Source: CAIMUM01 sp034429715 (GTDB lineage: Bacteria > Chloroflexota > Dehalococcoidia > GIF9 > UBA5629). From it: DNA of 64,000 nt. A program made the position numbers and the translations under genes. The DNA lies in assembly GCA_034429715.1 (NCBI GenBank), contig DAOUFR010000061.1:25896-89895 (forward strand), written 5' to 3'. This document shows, one piece after another, positions 35,602-44,436 of this stretch (its first letter is position 1; every line of letters begins with the position of its first letter). The notes beneath the pieces are model-generated. The model worked only from the letters and a program-made list of their open reading frames with translations, made no database searches and was not told where the DNA came from.

Positions 35602-36792
35602 ATGGCAAATAAAATAAAAACCGTCGTGCTGGGAGTGACCGGCAGCATCGCCGCATATAAGGCGGCTGAGCTTGCCAGCCGTTTCACCGCTGAGGGCTTC
35701 CGCGTCGACGTCATTATGACGGAATCGGCGCAGCAATTTATCTCACCCCTTACATTCCGCAATATCACAGGGCGGCCGGTGGTCACCACCATGTGGGACC
35801 TTGCCTCCGAGTTCAGTGTGGAGCATGTCGCGCTGGCCGAGGCGGCCGATGTCGTCCTGATAGCGCCGGCGACTGCCAATATCATAGCCAAAATCGCCTG
35901 CGGCATGGCCGACGATATGCTCTCCTGTACCGTGCTGGCCACCAAGGCGCCCATCGTCATCGCACCGGCCATGAATGATAACATGTGGTCCAACGCGATC
36001 ACACGGGAAAACGTGGCCAGGCTGATGAAGCGCGGCTTCATCTTCGTCGGCCCGGCGCGCGGGAGGCTGGCTTCGGGCAAGATGGGTCTGGGGCGCCTCA
36101 CCTCGCTGGACGAGATATACGGCATTACCCTGCAGGTGCTCGGCAGGAAGGGCGACCTGGCGGGCAGACATATAGTGGTCACTGCAGGGGGTACGCAGGA
36201 GCCGGTAGATCCCGTCCGCTGCCTGACCAACCACTCCTCGGGCAAGATGGGCTACGCAGTAGCTGAAGCGGCGCGCAATCGCGGAGCGGAGGTAACCCTT
36301 ATCAGCGCACCCACCGCACTTGCCACTCCTCCCGGCGTCAAGGTCATAGCCGTCAGGACGGCTGAAGAGATGTTGAAAGCTGTTCAGGACTCGGCGAAAA
36401 AGACCGATGCGCTTATCATGGCAGCCGCCGTGGCCGACTTCCGACCGGTCAAGGCCGCCTCCCATAAGATCAAGCGACAGGACCTGAGCAAGCTGACGGT
36501 TGAACTGGAGAAAACCCCCGATATACTGGCCCAGGTCACGGGCAATTTCGTACGCGTCGGTTTCGCCGCCGAGAGCCGCGATGTGATCGCCAACGCCAGA
36601 GAAAAGGTTAAAAGGAAGGGCCTGGATTTTATTGTGGCCAATGATATCACCGAGAAGGACTGCGGCTTCGGCACAGAGACCAACCGTGTTACCATTATCG
36701 ATAGTAAGGGCAAGGTCGATGAATTGCCCCTCATGCCCAAGGATGAGGTGGCGGACAGGGTACTTGATAAACTGCGCGGAGTTTTGAAATAG
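35602..36792 (+). CDS. coaBC: bifunctional phosphopantothenoylcysteine decarboxylase/synthetase
   Basis: This 396-residue fusion makes 4-phosphopantetheine. The N-terminal flavin decarboxylase CoaC (about 1-180) has VTGSIAAYKAAE, the catalytic histidine in VEHVAL and PAMNDNMW; the C-terminal synthetase CoaB has GTQEPVDPVRCLTNHSSGKMG and a lysine-rich KIKRQ motif. It follows coaX and the two are probably read together despite the repeat between them. Confidence 0.96.
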   Translation: MANKIKTVVLGVTGSIAAYKAAELASRFTAEGFRVDVIMTESAQQFISPLTFRNITGRPVVTTMWDLASEFSVEHVALAEAADVVLIAPATANIIAKIACGMADDMLSCTVLATKAPIVIAPAMNDNMWSNAITRENVARLMKRGFIFVGPARGRLASGKMGLGRLTSLDEIYGITLQVLGRKGDLAGRHIVVTAGGTQEPVDPVRCLTNHSSGKMGYAVAEAARNRGAEVTLISAPTALATPPGVKVIAVRTAEEMLKAVQDSAKKTDALIMAAAVADFRPVKAASHKIKRQDLSKLTVELEKTPDILAQVTGNFVRVGFAAESRDVIANAREKVKRKGLDFIVANDITEKDCGFGTETNRVTIIDSKGKVDELPLMPKDEVADRVLDKLRGVLK

Positions 36793-36847
36793 AGGCCGTC
36801 AGTACCTGTAAGGATTCAGGAAAACCTCGTGCTTAGATAACCTGACC

Positions 36848-37483
36848 ATGGAATCGAATGAAAGGATTTCCCCGGACCACGAAAAAATCCTCGGCCGTCT
36901 GCTTTCCTTAAGCGACGGTATATTCGCATTCGCCATAACCCTGCTTATACTGAATATCGTGCTGCCTTACGGCACCTCCAGGGCAGAGGTGCCGCAGGCC
37001 CTGCTGGCGTTGTGGCCCAAGTACCTGGCTTTCCTGATCAGCTTCGTTGTCATCGGGCTTTACTGGATCGTCCACGTGCGCCAGTTCCGCGTTATCCGCA
37101 AGTACGATACCGGATTGCTCTGGCTCAACCTCCTCTTCCTCATGTTCATCGTGCTGATCCCCTTCTCCACCAGCGTTTTGAGCGATTTCGAGGAGACAGC
37201 CAGCGTCGTTCTCTATGCCACGAACATGGCCTGCGCCGGCTTCACGGCCACCGGGCTATGGATATACGCGACCCACCGCAAGCTGGTTGATGCAAAGCTT
37301 GGCCCGGCATGGGTCAGACGCGGTATAATAACGAACCTGATTGCGCCGGGCTGGTTCGCCCTTTCGATCGGGCTGGCTTTCATCAATCCTAACCTTGCAG
37401 TCTACTCGTGGCTGCTGATAGGTGTCGCCCACAGGGTTGTCGACTGGATATTTAAACTGCCGAAAGCCGACGAGGATATTTAA
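36848..37483 (+). CDS. TMEM175-family potassium channel-like protein (DUF1211)
   Basis: This 211-residue membrane protein has six predicted segments. The first has LSDGIFAFAITLLIL, matching the FSDxxxxxxxTL motif that forms the gate of bacterial TMEM175 K+ channels, where the protein acts as a tetramer. Phe is replaced by Leu at the first position. It starts 55 bases after coaBC and is followed 17 bases later by valS; no functional link is evident. Confidence 0.85.
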   Translation: MESNERISPDHEKILGRLLSLSDGIFAFAITLLILNIVLPYGTSRAEVPQALLALWPKYLAFLISFVVIGLYWIVHVRQFRVIRKYDTGLLWLNLLFLMFIVLIPFSTSVLSDFEETASVVLYATNMACAGFTATGLWIYATHRKLVDAKLGPAWVRRGIITNLIAPGWFALSIGLAFINPNLAVYSWLLIGVAHRVVDWIFKLPKADEDI

Positions 37484-37500
37484 TAAACGCGGGGTTAAAC

Positions 37501-40161
37501 ATGCCTGATATACCTAAAGCCTATGAACCTAAAGACGTGGAGCAGATCCGCTACAAATTCTGGCTGGACGGCGGCTATTTCAAGCCGAAGATCGACCCGA
37601 AGAAAAAGCCCTTCACCATCATCATGCCTCCACCCAACGTCACCGGCGAACTGCATGTCGGGCACGCCCTGACAGCAGCCCTGGAAGACATCATGACGCG
37701 CTGGCACAGAATGAAGGGCGATCCATCGCTCTGGCTGCCCGGCGTGGACCATGCCGGCATCGCCACGCAGGTGGTGGTTGAGAAGGAACTGGCTAAAGAG
37801 GGCCTGGACCGCCATGAGATAGGGCGCGAAAAATTTATGGAGCGCACCTGGGCCTGGGCCAACAAATCGCGCAGCGCCATCACGCACCAACACGAGAGGC
37901 TGGGCGCATCCTGCGACTGGTCACGCGAACGTTTCACACTCGACGACGGCCCGGTCAAGGCGGTCAAGACCGCCTTCGTGCGCCTGTACGACAAAGGGCT
38001 GATCTACCGCGGCGAGCGCATTATCAACTGGTGCCCCAGGTGCAGGACGGCCCTCTCGGACCTCGAGGTGCAGAGCAAGGACCTGGTCAGCAACATGTGG
38101 CATATGAAGTATCCCTATGCCGATGGCAGCGGCCATATCACGGTGGCCACCACCCGCCCCGAGACCTATCTGGGCGACTCCGCCGTAGCCGTCAATCCCC
38201 AGGACGGGCGCTACACCTCGCTGGTCGGCAAAAAAGTCATCCTGCCCTTCATCAAGCGCGAGATCCCCATCATAGCCGACGATGCTATAGACAGGGAGTT
38301 CGGCACCGGCATGGTCAAAGTTACCCCTGCCCACGATCCTGTGGACTTCGATATCTCACAGCGGCACGGCCTGCCCGTCATCCATATTCTCAATCCGGAC
38401 GCCAGCATGAACGATAACGCCGGCCCTTATGCCGGTCTGGACAGGTTCGAGGCGCGTAAAAAAATAGTGGAAGATTTCGAGAAGGCCGGCCTGATGGAGA
38501 AGATCGAGCCTTACTCGCATGCCATTCCCCACTGCTTCCGCTGCTCAACGGTGATCGAGCCCGAGGTCAGCAAGCAGTGGTTCGTGAAGATCGCCCCCCT
38601 GGCCGTACCCGCCATCGAAGCTGTAAGGGACGGCCGCATCAAGATCATCCCGGATCGCTTCATTAAAATCTATCTCAACTGGATGGAGAATATACGGGAC
38701 TGGTGTATCAGCCGCCAGCTGTGGTGGGGACACCGCATACCCGTCTGGTACTGCCACAAATGCGGAGAGATGACGGTTGCCGTGGATACACCCGATAAAT
38801 GCGGCAAATGCGGCAGCAGCGACATCGAGCAGGACCCCGATGTGCTGGATACCTGGTTCAGCTCCGGCCTCTGGCCGCATTCCACGCTGGGATGGCCGGA
38901 CCAGACCGGGGACCTCAAGTATTTCTATCCCACCTCTGTCATGGAGACGGGCTACGATATCCTCTTTTTCTGGGTGGCGCGCATGATCATGATGGGCATC
39001 GAGGACGCGGGGGATGTGCCCTTCCGTACGGTTTACCTGCACGGCCTGATACGCGATGAGAAGGGCGAGAAGATGAGCAAGATGAAAGGCAATGTACTGA
39101 ACCCGCTGACCGCCATCGACCAGTACGGCTGCGATGCGTTGCGTTTCGCGCTGACCACGGGAACCGCTCCCGGCAACGACCTCAACATGGGGCAGCACCG
39201 CCTCGAGGCCGGGCGCAATTTCGCCAATAAGCTGTGGAACGCCGGCCGTTTCGTGCTGAAGGCGCTTGAGGCTGAGCCGGTCACTAAAAAGGCCTTCGCC
39301 GACGCTGAAGTGAAAAAGCAGAAGGAACTCGAGGACCGCTGGATAGTATCAAGATTGAACCGGTTGATAGGTGAGGTAGACCGGTTGATGCTTGATTTCC
39401 AGTTCGGAGAGGCCGAGAAGGAGATACATGACTTCCTGTGGGGCGAGTTCTGCGACTGGTATATCGAGATAGCCAAACAGCGCTTGGGCGGAAAAGATTC
39501 TCCCATAGCCGTGCTGGCCTTCGTGCTGGAAACGTCGCTGCGCCTGCTGCATCCTTTCATGCCATTTATCACGGAGGAGCTCTGGCAGAACATGAAACAG
39601 CGGCTGCCCGGCGGAACACTCGATTCGCCCGCACTTATCATCGCGCCTTACCCTCGGGCCGATACAAAACTGTGCGATTCGGGATCAGAGCAGGTCATGG
39701 AGATGGTGATGGAGGTGGTGCGCACCATTCGCAACGCGCGCGCTGAATACAAGGTTGATATCGGCAAGTGGGTCGAGTCCAGCGTATATGCAGAAGGACA
39801 TCTGGCCGACCTCAAGGGCAAGGCCTCCGTTATCGAGGCTCTGGCCAAAACACGGCCCCTCAATATCCTCTCGCGCGATAAACGTCCGGCCAAAACGGAA
39901 AAGGCCATGGTCTATGTGCTCAAGCATGCCGATGTAGTTATCCCGCTGGAGGGGATGGTGGACATAGAAGCAGAGAAAGTCCGGCTTTCTAAAGAGATGG
40001 CCGTGCTGGAGCGCGAGATTACGCGCCTGACGCAGAGGCTGGAGGACGCCCAGTTCACCTCCAAAGCTCCGGCAGCGGTGATAGAGAAAGAGAGAGAGCG
40101 TTTAAGGGAGTACACGGACAAACTTGCGCGCATGAAGGGCGAGCTTCAGCAGCTCGGCTAA
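37501..40161 (+). CDS. valS: valyl-tRNA synthetase
   Basis: This 886-residue class I synthetase has the HIGH-like PPNVTGELHVGHAL near residue 47, an editing domain (TTRPETYLGDSAV), KMSKMKGN near 525 (the KMSKS site), an anticodon-binding domain and a C-terminal coiled coil (EAEKVRLSKEMAVLEREI). Two cysteine pairs CHKC and CGKC suggest a zinc knuckle. Length is normal. Its TAA stop overlaps the TAG of the convergent gene. Confidence 0.97.
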   Translation: MPDIPKAYEPKDVEQIRYKFWLDGGYFKPKIDPKKKPFTIIMPPPNVTGELHVGHALTAALEDIMTRWHRMKGDPSLWLPGVDHAGIATQVVVEKELAKEGLDRHEIGREKFMERTWAWANKSRSAITHQHERLGASCDWSRERFTLDDGPVKAVKTAFVRLYDKGLIYRGERIINWCPRCRTALSDLEVQSKDLVSNMWHMKYPYADGSGHITVATTRPETYLGDSAVAVNPQDGRYTSLVGKKVILPFIKREIPIIADDAIDREFGTGMVKVTPAHDPVDFDISQRHGLPVIHILNPDASMNDNAGPYAGLDRFEARKKIVEDFEKAGLMEKIEPYSHAIPHCFRCSTVIEPEVSKQWFVKIAPLAVPAIEAVRDGRIKIIPDRFIKIYLNWMENIRDWCISRQLWWGHRIPVWYCHKCGEMTVAVDTPDKCGKCGSSDIEQDPDVLDTWFSSGLWPHSTLGWPDQTGDLKYFYPTSVMETGYDILFFWVARMIMMGIEDAGDVPFRTVYLHGLIRDEKGEKMSKMKGNVLNPLTAIDQYGCDALRFALTTGTAPGNDLNMGQHRLEAGRNFANKLWNAGRFVLKALEAEPVTKKAFADAEVKKQKELEDRWIVSRLNRLIGEVDRLMLDFQFGEAEKEIHDFLWGEFCDWYIEIAKQRLGGKDSPIAVLAFVLETSLRLLHPFMPFITEELWQNMKQRLPGGTLDSPALIIAPYPRADTKLCDSGSEQVMEMVMEVVRTIRNARAEYKVDIGKWVESSVYAEGHLADLKGKASVIEALAKTRPLNILSRDKRPAKTEKAMVYVLKHADVVIPLEGMVDIEAEKVRLSKEMAVLEREITRLTQRLEDAQFTSKAPAAVIEKERERLREYTDKLARMKGELQQLG

Positions 40162-40856
40162 AGCTTGCGATTGGACATCCTGCGGTACATCAGCAGCAGC
40201 GCTTTCTTGGTGTCGCTGGCCACCCTCGATTTCTCGCTGGTGTTTACCCTGTAGCGGAAGAGCCAGTAGGTAAACTCCTTGAGCTCGGTCAGCGTCAGAG
40301 ATTTGCGGTGGGGATACTTCATCTCTTTCTGGAACCTGCTCAACAGGTCGCTCAGCTCCGCCCCGTAGATCCTCCTGTATGCCCTGGCGGCTTCTTCTTC
40401 AGGACCGAGAGGGACGATGCTGGCCTTTCTCACCTCGTAGATAGTTGCCAGCAGCAAAGCCTGCTCTATCAGGACGCCGTAGAGGTAGTTCAGGTAGGCG
40501 CGATACTTGGCCGGCCCCAGCGCCGCCTTGAATTCCCGCTCGCTCATCTCAAAGGGGGGCCGGTCGAAGAAGAGCAGATTGTTCAGTTCGTCTTCGGGTA
40601 TCGACCCGCTTATCTCACCGCAAAGCCGCTCGGCCAGGCGCAGCCAGTCGAAAGCCTCCCCACCCACCAGATAAAGGTAACGCTCTCCGTTATATACTTC
40701 TTCCGGGCTGCGCCACATGGCAATGGCCTCGAGCAAAACGGTATACCAGTTCCCGCCGGCCTTCAACTGGTCCTTGAAATGTTGTATGGCGCGCGCATCG
40801 CCCGCCAGCGCTGCCGCATTCTGGGCCTGGTCTTTATCCTGCTGCATCGACGTCAC
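40158..40856 (-). CDS. conserved hypothetical protein, helical
   Basis: This 232-residue protein is helix-rich and soluble. It has no recognised domain; conspicuous parts are NWYTVLLEAIAMWRSPEEVY and GEAFDWLRLAERL. GTG 40856 is chosen because AGGGA lies 8 bases upstream; the open frame reaches 40958 but that would overlap polX. It lies 29 bases after polX and is probably cotranscribed with it, which raises the chance of a DNA-related role. Confidence 0.72.
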   Translation of the reverse strand: MTSMQQDKDQAQNAAALAGDARAIQHFKDQLKAGGNWYTVLLEAIAMWRSPEEVYNGERYLYLVGGEAFDWLRLAERLCGEISGSIPEDELNNLLFFDRPPFEMSEREFKAALGPAKYRAYLNYLYGVLIEQALLLATIYEVRKASIVPLGPEEEAARAYRRIYGAELSDLLSRFQKEMKYPHRKSLTLTELKEFTYWLFRYRVNTSEKSRVASDTKKALLLMYRRMSNRKL

Positions 40857-40885
40857 AATATTTTCCCTGTTTTTGTCATATCGGC

Positions 40886-42607
40886 CTAACCCCTGTGCAG
40901 AAAAGCCAGCACTTCGTTTAAAGGCCTGGTATTTAAAATATCGCCGGGGCTGCACCATGCCCGGCGGGCCACGCCGATGCCGAACTTCATGAAACCGAGA
41001 TGGTACACGGCATGGGCGTCGGTGCCGATGGCCAGCGTCACCCCCAGCTCGCGCGCTCGATAGGCGTGAATATCCTTGAGGTCCAGCCGGTCGGGGATGG
41101 CGTTGATCTCCAGAGCTTTGCCGTGCTTTACGGCGGCGTTATAGACGGCCTCCAGGTCGACATCCACCGGCTCACGCTCGCTGATCTTGCGGCAGGTGGG
41201 ATGGGCTATCATATCCACATGAGGATTCTCGATCGCGCCTATTATGCGACGCGTCATCACATCCCTGGCCTGCATGAAGGACGAATGCACCGAGGCTACT
41301 ACGATATCCATCTCAGCCAGGACATCGTCGGGAAGGTCCAGGCTGCCGTCCGCCTTAATATCCACCTCGACGCCGTTGAGCAGGTACGGCCCGGCGGCTG
41401 AGGCGTTCAGCCTTTTTATCTCCGCTGTTTGCCTGGCGACGCGGTCCAGCTTCCTGTCGCTGCCGATATTGCGCCCGCTGGAGTGATCGGTGATGGCCAG
41501 GTACTGGTAACCCAGTTCCTTGGCCGCGGCCGCCATAGCCTCGATGGTATCTATGCCGTCGCTGCCGATAGTATGTGTGTGCATGTCTCCCTTTATATGT
41601 TTTTGCTCGATCAAGTCTGGAATGGCGTTTCTCTCGGCAAGGTCGATCTCACCCATATCCTCCCTGATCTCGGGAGGGATGTACTGCAATCCGAGGTAAG
41701 CATAAAATGAGTCTTCACGTGCAAACCTCTTCACGGCACCGGTCTTTATATCGGTGATACCGTACTCGCTGAGGCTGAGCCCCTTCTTCTGCGCCCAGGT
41801 GCGCAGTGTGACATTATGCTGCTTGCTGCCGGTGAAGTGCTGCAGAAGTGACCCGAAATCGGCGTGCTCTACCATGCGCAGGTCGGCCTGCAGCCCGCCC
41901 GGCAGGATCACACTGGCCTTGGTGGGCCCCTGTGACAGCACCTCCCTCACCTGAGGCAGCGCCACAAAAGCCCTGATAATCCTCTCGGGGTCGTCGGCGG
42001 TGCCCATCAGATCGATGTCGCCCACGGTCTCCTTAAATCTGCGCAGGCTGCCGGCAGGCGTGAGGTTGAGCACGCCCGGCACGGCCTGCAATGCACCTAA
42101 TACCTCCTCAACCACCGGCAGGGCTTCTCCCAGGGGGATGCGCCTGTCCTTGCGTCTGAAGGCTTCGATGGCGCGCAGTATATTGGCGGCCGTCTTATCT
42201 CCCATCCTTTCCAGCCCGGCTACCCTGCCATCCTTGATGGCCGCCTCAAGCTGATCAACGGTACCTACACCCAGTTCGGTGGCCAGCTTATACGCGGTCT
42301 TGGGACCGATACCGGGTATGTCCATCAGGTTGATGATGCCCTCGGGCAGGCTGGCCTTCAGCTCCTCGTAAAACCTCAGCCGGCCTGTGGTGATAAGCTC
42401 CACCGACTTGGCTGCGATGGCGTCGCCGATGCCAGCGATGTCGCGGAAATCCTTGCCCTCCTCGTGCATCAATTCCATCTCCTCGGGCAGGTGCCTGATA
42501 GTCTCGGCGGCGCGCGCATAGGCGCGTATTTTGAATCTGTTTTCGCCCTTGAGCTCCAGCAGGTCGGCTATATTATCGAAAACCGTGGCTATCTCCGCGT
42601 TTTTCAC
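40886..42607 (-). CDS. polX: DNA polymerase X family protein with PHP domain
   Basis: This 573-residue enzyme has the N-terminal HhH 8-kDa region (DIPGIGPKTAYKL), the family X palm with catalytic aspartates in GSLRRFKETVGDIDLMG and ADLRMV, and a C-terminal PHP domain (GDMHTHTIGSDG, AITDHSSG, ASVHSS, GTDAH) with full metal-ligand sets. It fills gaps in base excision repair; the PHP part acts as 3-prime exonuclease/phosphatase. GTG 42607 follows a TAAAAT box by 7 bases without Shine-Dalgarno. Confidence 0.96.
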   Translation of the reverse strand: MKNAEIATVFDNIADLLELKGENRFKIRAYARAAETIRHLPEEMELMHEEGKDFRDIAGIGDAIAAKSVELITTGRLRFYEELKASLPEGIINLMDIPGIGPKTAYKLATELGVGTVDQLEAAIKDGRVAGLERMGDKTAANILRAIEAFRRKDRRIPLGEALPVVEEVLGALQAVPGVLNLTPAGSLRRFKETVGDIDLMGTADDPERIIRAFVALPQVREVLSQGPTKASVILPGGLQADLRMVEHADFGSLLQHFTGSKQHNVTLRTWAQKKGLSLSEYGITDIKTGAVKRFAREDSFYAYLGLQYIPPEIREDMGEIDLAERNAIPDLIEQKHIKGDMHTHTIGSDGIDTIEAMAAAAKELGYQYLAITDHSSGRNIGSDRKLDRVARQTAEIKRLNASAAGPYLLNGVEVDIKADGSLDLPDDVLAEMDIVVASVHSSFMQARDVMTRRIIGAIENPHVDMIAHPTCRKISEREPVDVDLEAVYNAAVKHGKALEINAIPDRLDLKDIHAYRARELGVTLAIGTDAHAVYHLGFMKFGIGVARRAWCSPGDILNTRPLNEVLAFLHRG

Positions 42608-42614
42608 AGCTATT

Positions 42615-42620
42615 ATTTTA
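42615..42620 (-). promoter_or_regulatory. -10 (TAAAAT) of polX, leaderless
   Basis: TAAAAT on the minus strand is followed by 7 bases and then the GTG start at 42607. The predicted transcript begins on the start codon. Confidence 0.5.
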
Positions 42621-42640
42621 CCACGTGTATCCCGTATTCA

Positions 42641-42649
42641 TGGTATAAT
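42641..42649 (+). promoter_or_regulatory. extended -10 (TGGTATAAT) for acyl-CoA ligase
   Basis: TGGTATAAT is a perfect extended -10. It gives a leader of about 45 bases carrying GAGGAGG 8 bases before GTG 42700. It is divergent from the polX promoter 21 bases away. Confidence 0.6.
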
Positions 42650-42699
42650 CCATGCCTGATTCAATCCCAAGCGGCAATAACATGACGAGGAGGTAAGCA

Positions 42700-44391
42700 G
42701 TGGCCGATTATCCCTGGTTAAAAAACTACGACAAAGGTGTAGCACACAGCCTGCAACCCTATCCCGATATCACGCTGCTCGAAGTCATCAAGGAGAACGC
42801 CAGGCAGAACCCGGACCACATGATGATCTGGTTCAAAGGCAATACCATATCCTACCGGCAGTTTGCGGAGTATGTTGATACACTGGCAAAGGCGCTGGCA
42901 GGCACAGGCGTAAAGAAGGGCGACCGTGTTGCGCTGATCATGCCCAACTGTCCACAGATAATCATCAGCCAGTTCGCTGTATGGAAGGCGGGTGGCATCA
43001 CGACTCAGGTCAATCCGCTTTATTCCGAGGAAGAGCTGATACACGCACTGAAGGACAGCGGCGCCGAGACCGTGATCGTGCTGACGCCTTTCTACAGCCA
43101 GGTTAAGAAAGTCCAATCGAAAACAAACGTGAAAACGGTAATCGCTACTTCCATCAAGGAATACCTGAGCCCCTTCATGCGGGCCATGTTTACCCTGCTG
43201 ATGGAGAAGAAGGGGGGGCACAGGATCCAGTTGCAGCCGGGTGACCTCTGGCTGCAGGAGATAATGCACAAATACGCCGGGTCGCCTCTGCCGGACGTTA
43301 AAGTCAAGCCGACTGATACCGCCCTGATACTTTTCAGCGGCGGAACGACCGGCGCTCCCAAAGGTGTGATGCATTCGCACGGCGGCGTCGTTATGAACGC
43401 CATGCAGATACGCGCCTGGTGTTCACCCATCCTGAAGGGCTGGGTCGATAAGGCTGTTTTATTGATGCCCATCTTCCACGGCGCCGGCAACTGGATACTC
43501 ATCTCGACCATCGTGAATCCGCCGGTACCCATTGTGTTGATACCCAATCCGCGCGACATCAAGGACCTGCTGACAACCTTTAAAAAGACCAGGCCGACCT
43601 TCTTCCCGGGGGTTGCCACGCTCTTTATCGCCCTTATGAACCATCCCGATGTTAAATCGGGCAAAATAGATTTCAGCAATCTCAAGATGTGCATCACCGC
43701 CGCGGCGCCGCTGCTGGTGGATACCAAGAAAAGATGGGAGGCGCTGACCGGGGGCAAGATCGTAGAGGCCTACGGGCTGACCGAATCCGGCATACTTGTC
43801 ATGGGTCCCGTCGTGGGAAAATGGAAGGAGGGCTCGGTGGGAATGCCCACGCCGGATGTGGAGATGAAGATCGTCGATATCGATACGGGCACGCAGGAAC
43901 TCAAGACGGGTGAGGATGGCGAGATCATCGTGAAAGCCCCGCACCTGATGCAGGGTTACTGGAACCGTCCGGAAGCCACCGCCGAGATATTCCGCGGCGA
44001 ATGGCAATTTACCGGGGACATCGGCCACCTGGATGAGGACGGATATCTCTTTATCACGTCCCGTAAAAAAGAGTTGATCAAACCCAGCGGCCACCAGGTG
44101 TACCCCGGCGAGGTGGAAGAGGTGATCACACAGCATCCGGCGGTGCTGGAGGTCAGCGTAGCCGGTGTCAGGGACGACGTGCAGGGCGAGGCCGTCAAAG
44201 CCTGGATAGTACTCAAGCCCGGCCAGCAATGCACGCCGCAGGAGATACAGGCATTCTGCAAAGAGCGTCTGACCGCCTATAAAGTGCCCAGGCACGTAGA
44301 GTTCAGGACCGAATTGCCCAAGTCGATGGTCGGCAAGATCATGCGCCGCATTTTACAGGAAGAAGAGGCAAAGAAAGCCAAAACGGGTTGA
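42700..44391 (+). CDS. long-chain fatty-acid/carboxylate CoA ligase
   Basis: This 563-residue AMP-forming ligase has the P-loop LFSGGTTGAPKGVMHSH, the adenylate motif EAYGLTESG, the hinge GDIGHLDEDGYLFITSRKKELI and the catalytic lysine near KVPRHVEF...SMVGKIMRR. It activates a carboxylic acid as the CoA thioester. The start is GTG with GAGGAGG 8 bases upstream. It is separate from any beta-oxidation gene, except that an enoyl-CoA hydratase starts at the right edge of the window. Confidence 0.94.
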   Translation: MADYPWLKNYDKGVAHSLQPYPDITLLEVIKENARQNPDHMMIWFKGNTISYRQFAEYVDTLAKALAGTGVKKGDRVALIMPNCPQIIISQFAVWKAGGITTQVNPLYSEEELIHALKDSGAETVIVLTPFYSQVKKVQSKTNVKTVIATSIKEYLSPFMRAMFTLLMEKKGGHRIQLQPGDLWLQEIMHKYAGSPLPDVKVKPTDTALILFSGGTTGAPKGVMHSHGGVVMNAMQIRAWCSPILKGWVDKAVLLMPIFHGAGNWILISTIVNPPVPIVLIPNPRDIKDLLTTFKKTRPTFFPGVATLFIALMNHPDVKSGKIDFSNLKMCITAAAPLLVDTKKRWEALTGGKIVEAYGLTESGILVMGPVVGKWKEGSVGMPTPDVEMKIVDIDTGTQELKTGEDGEIIVKAPHLMQGYWNRPEATAEIFRGEWQFTGDIGHLDEDGYLFITSRKKELIKPSGHQVYPGEVEEVITQHPAVLEVSVAGVRDDVQGEAVKAWIVLKPGQQCTPQEIQAFCKERLTAYKVPRHVEFRTELPKSMVGKIMRRILQEEEAKKAKTG

Positions 44392-44402
44392 GGCCGACAG
44401 GC

Positions 44403-44424
44403 GGGCGTACCTGTGGGTACGTCC
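44403..44424. repeat. dispersed GGGGCGTACC hairpin repeat, copy 2
   Basis: GGGCGTACC and GGTACGTCC, separated by TGTG, form a stem of nine pairs (one G-T) between the convergent ligase and secA genes. It may terminate transcription, but no T-run follows. Confidence 0.62.
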
Positions 44425-44436
44425 CTACGACAATGC

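Noticed and set aside
43459..44295. 278-codon minus-strand frame inside the acyl-CoA ligase
   Set aside because: Antisense shadow of a high-GC gene; no motif.
44403..44424. Repeat hairpin as a terminator between ligase and secA
   Set aside because: The stem is good but no T-run follows on either strand; kept as a repeat.
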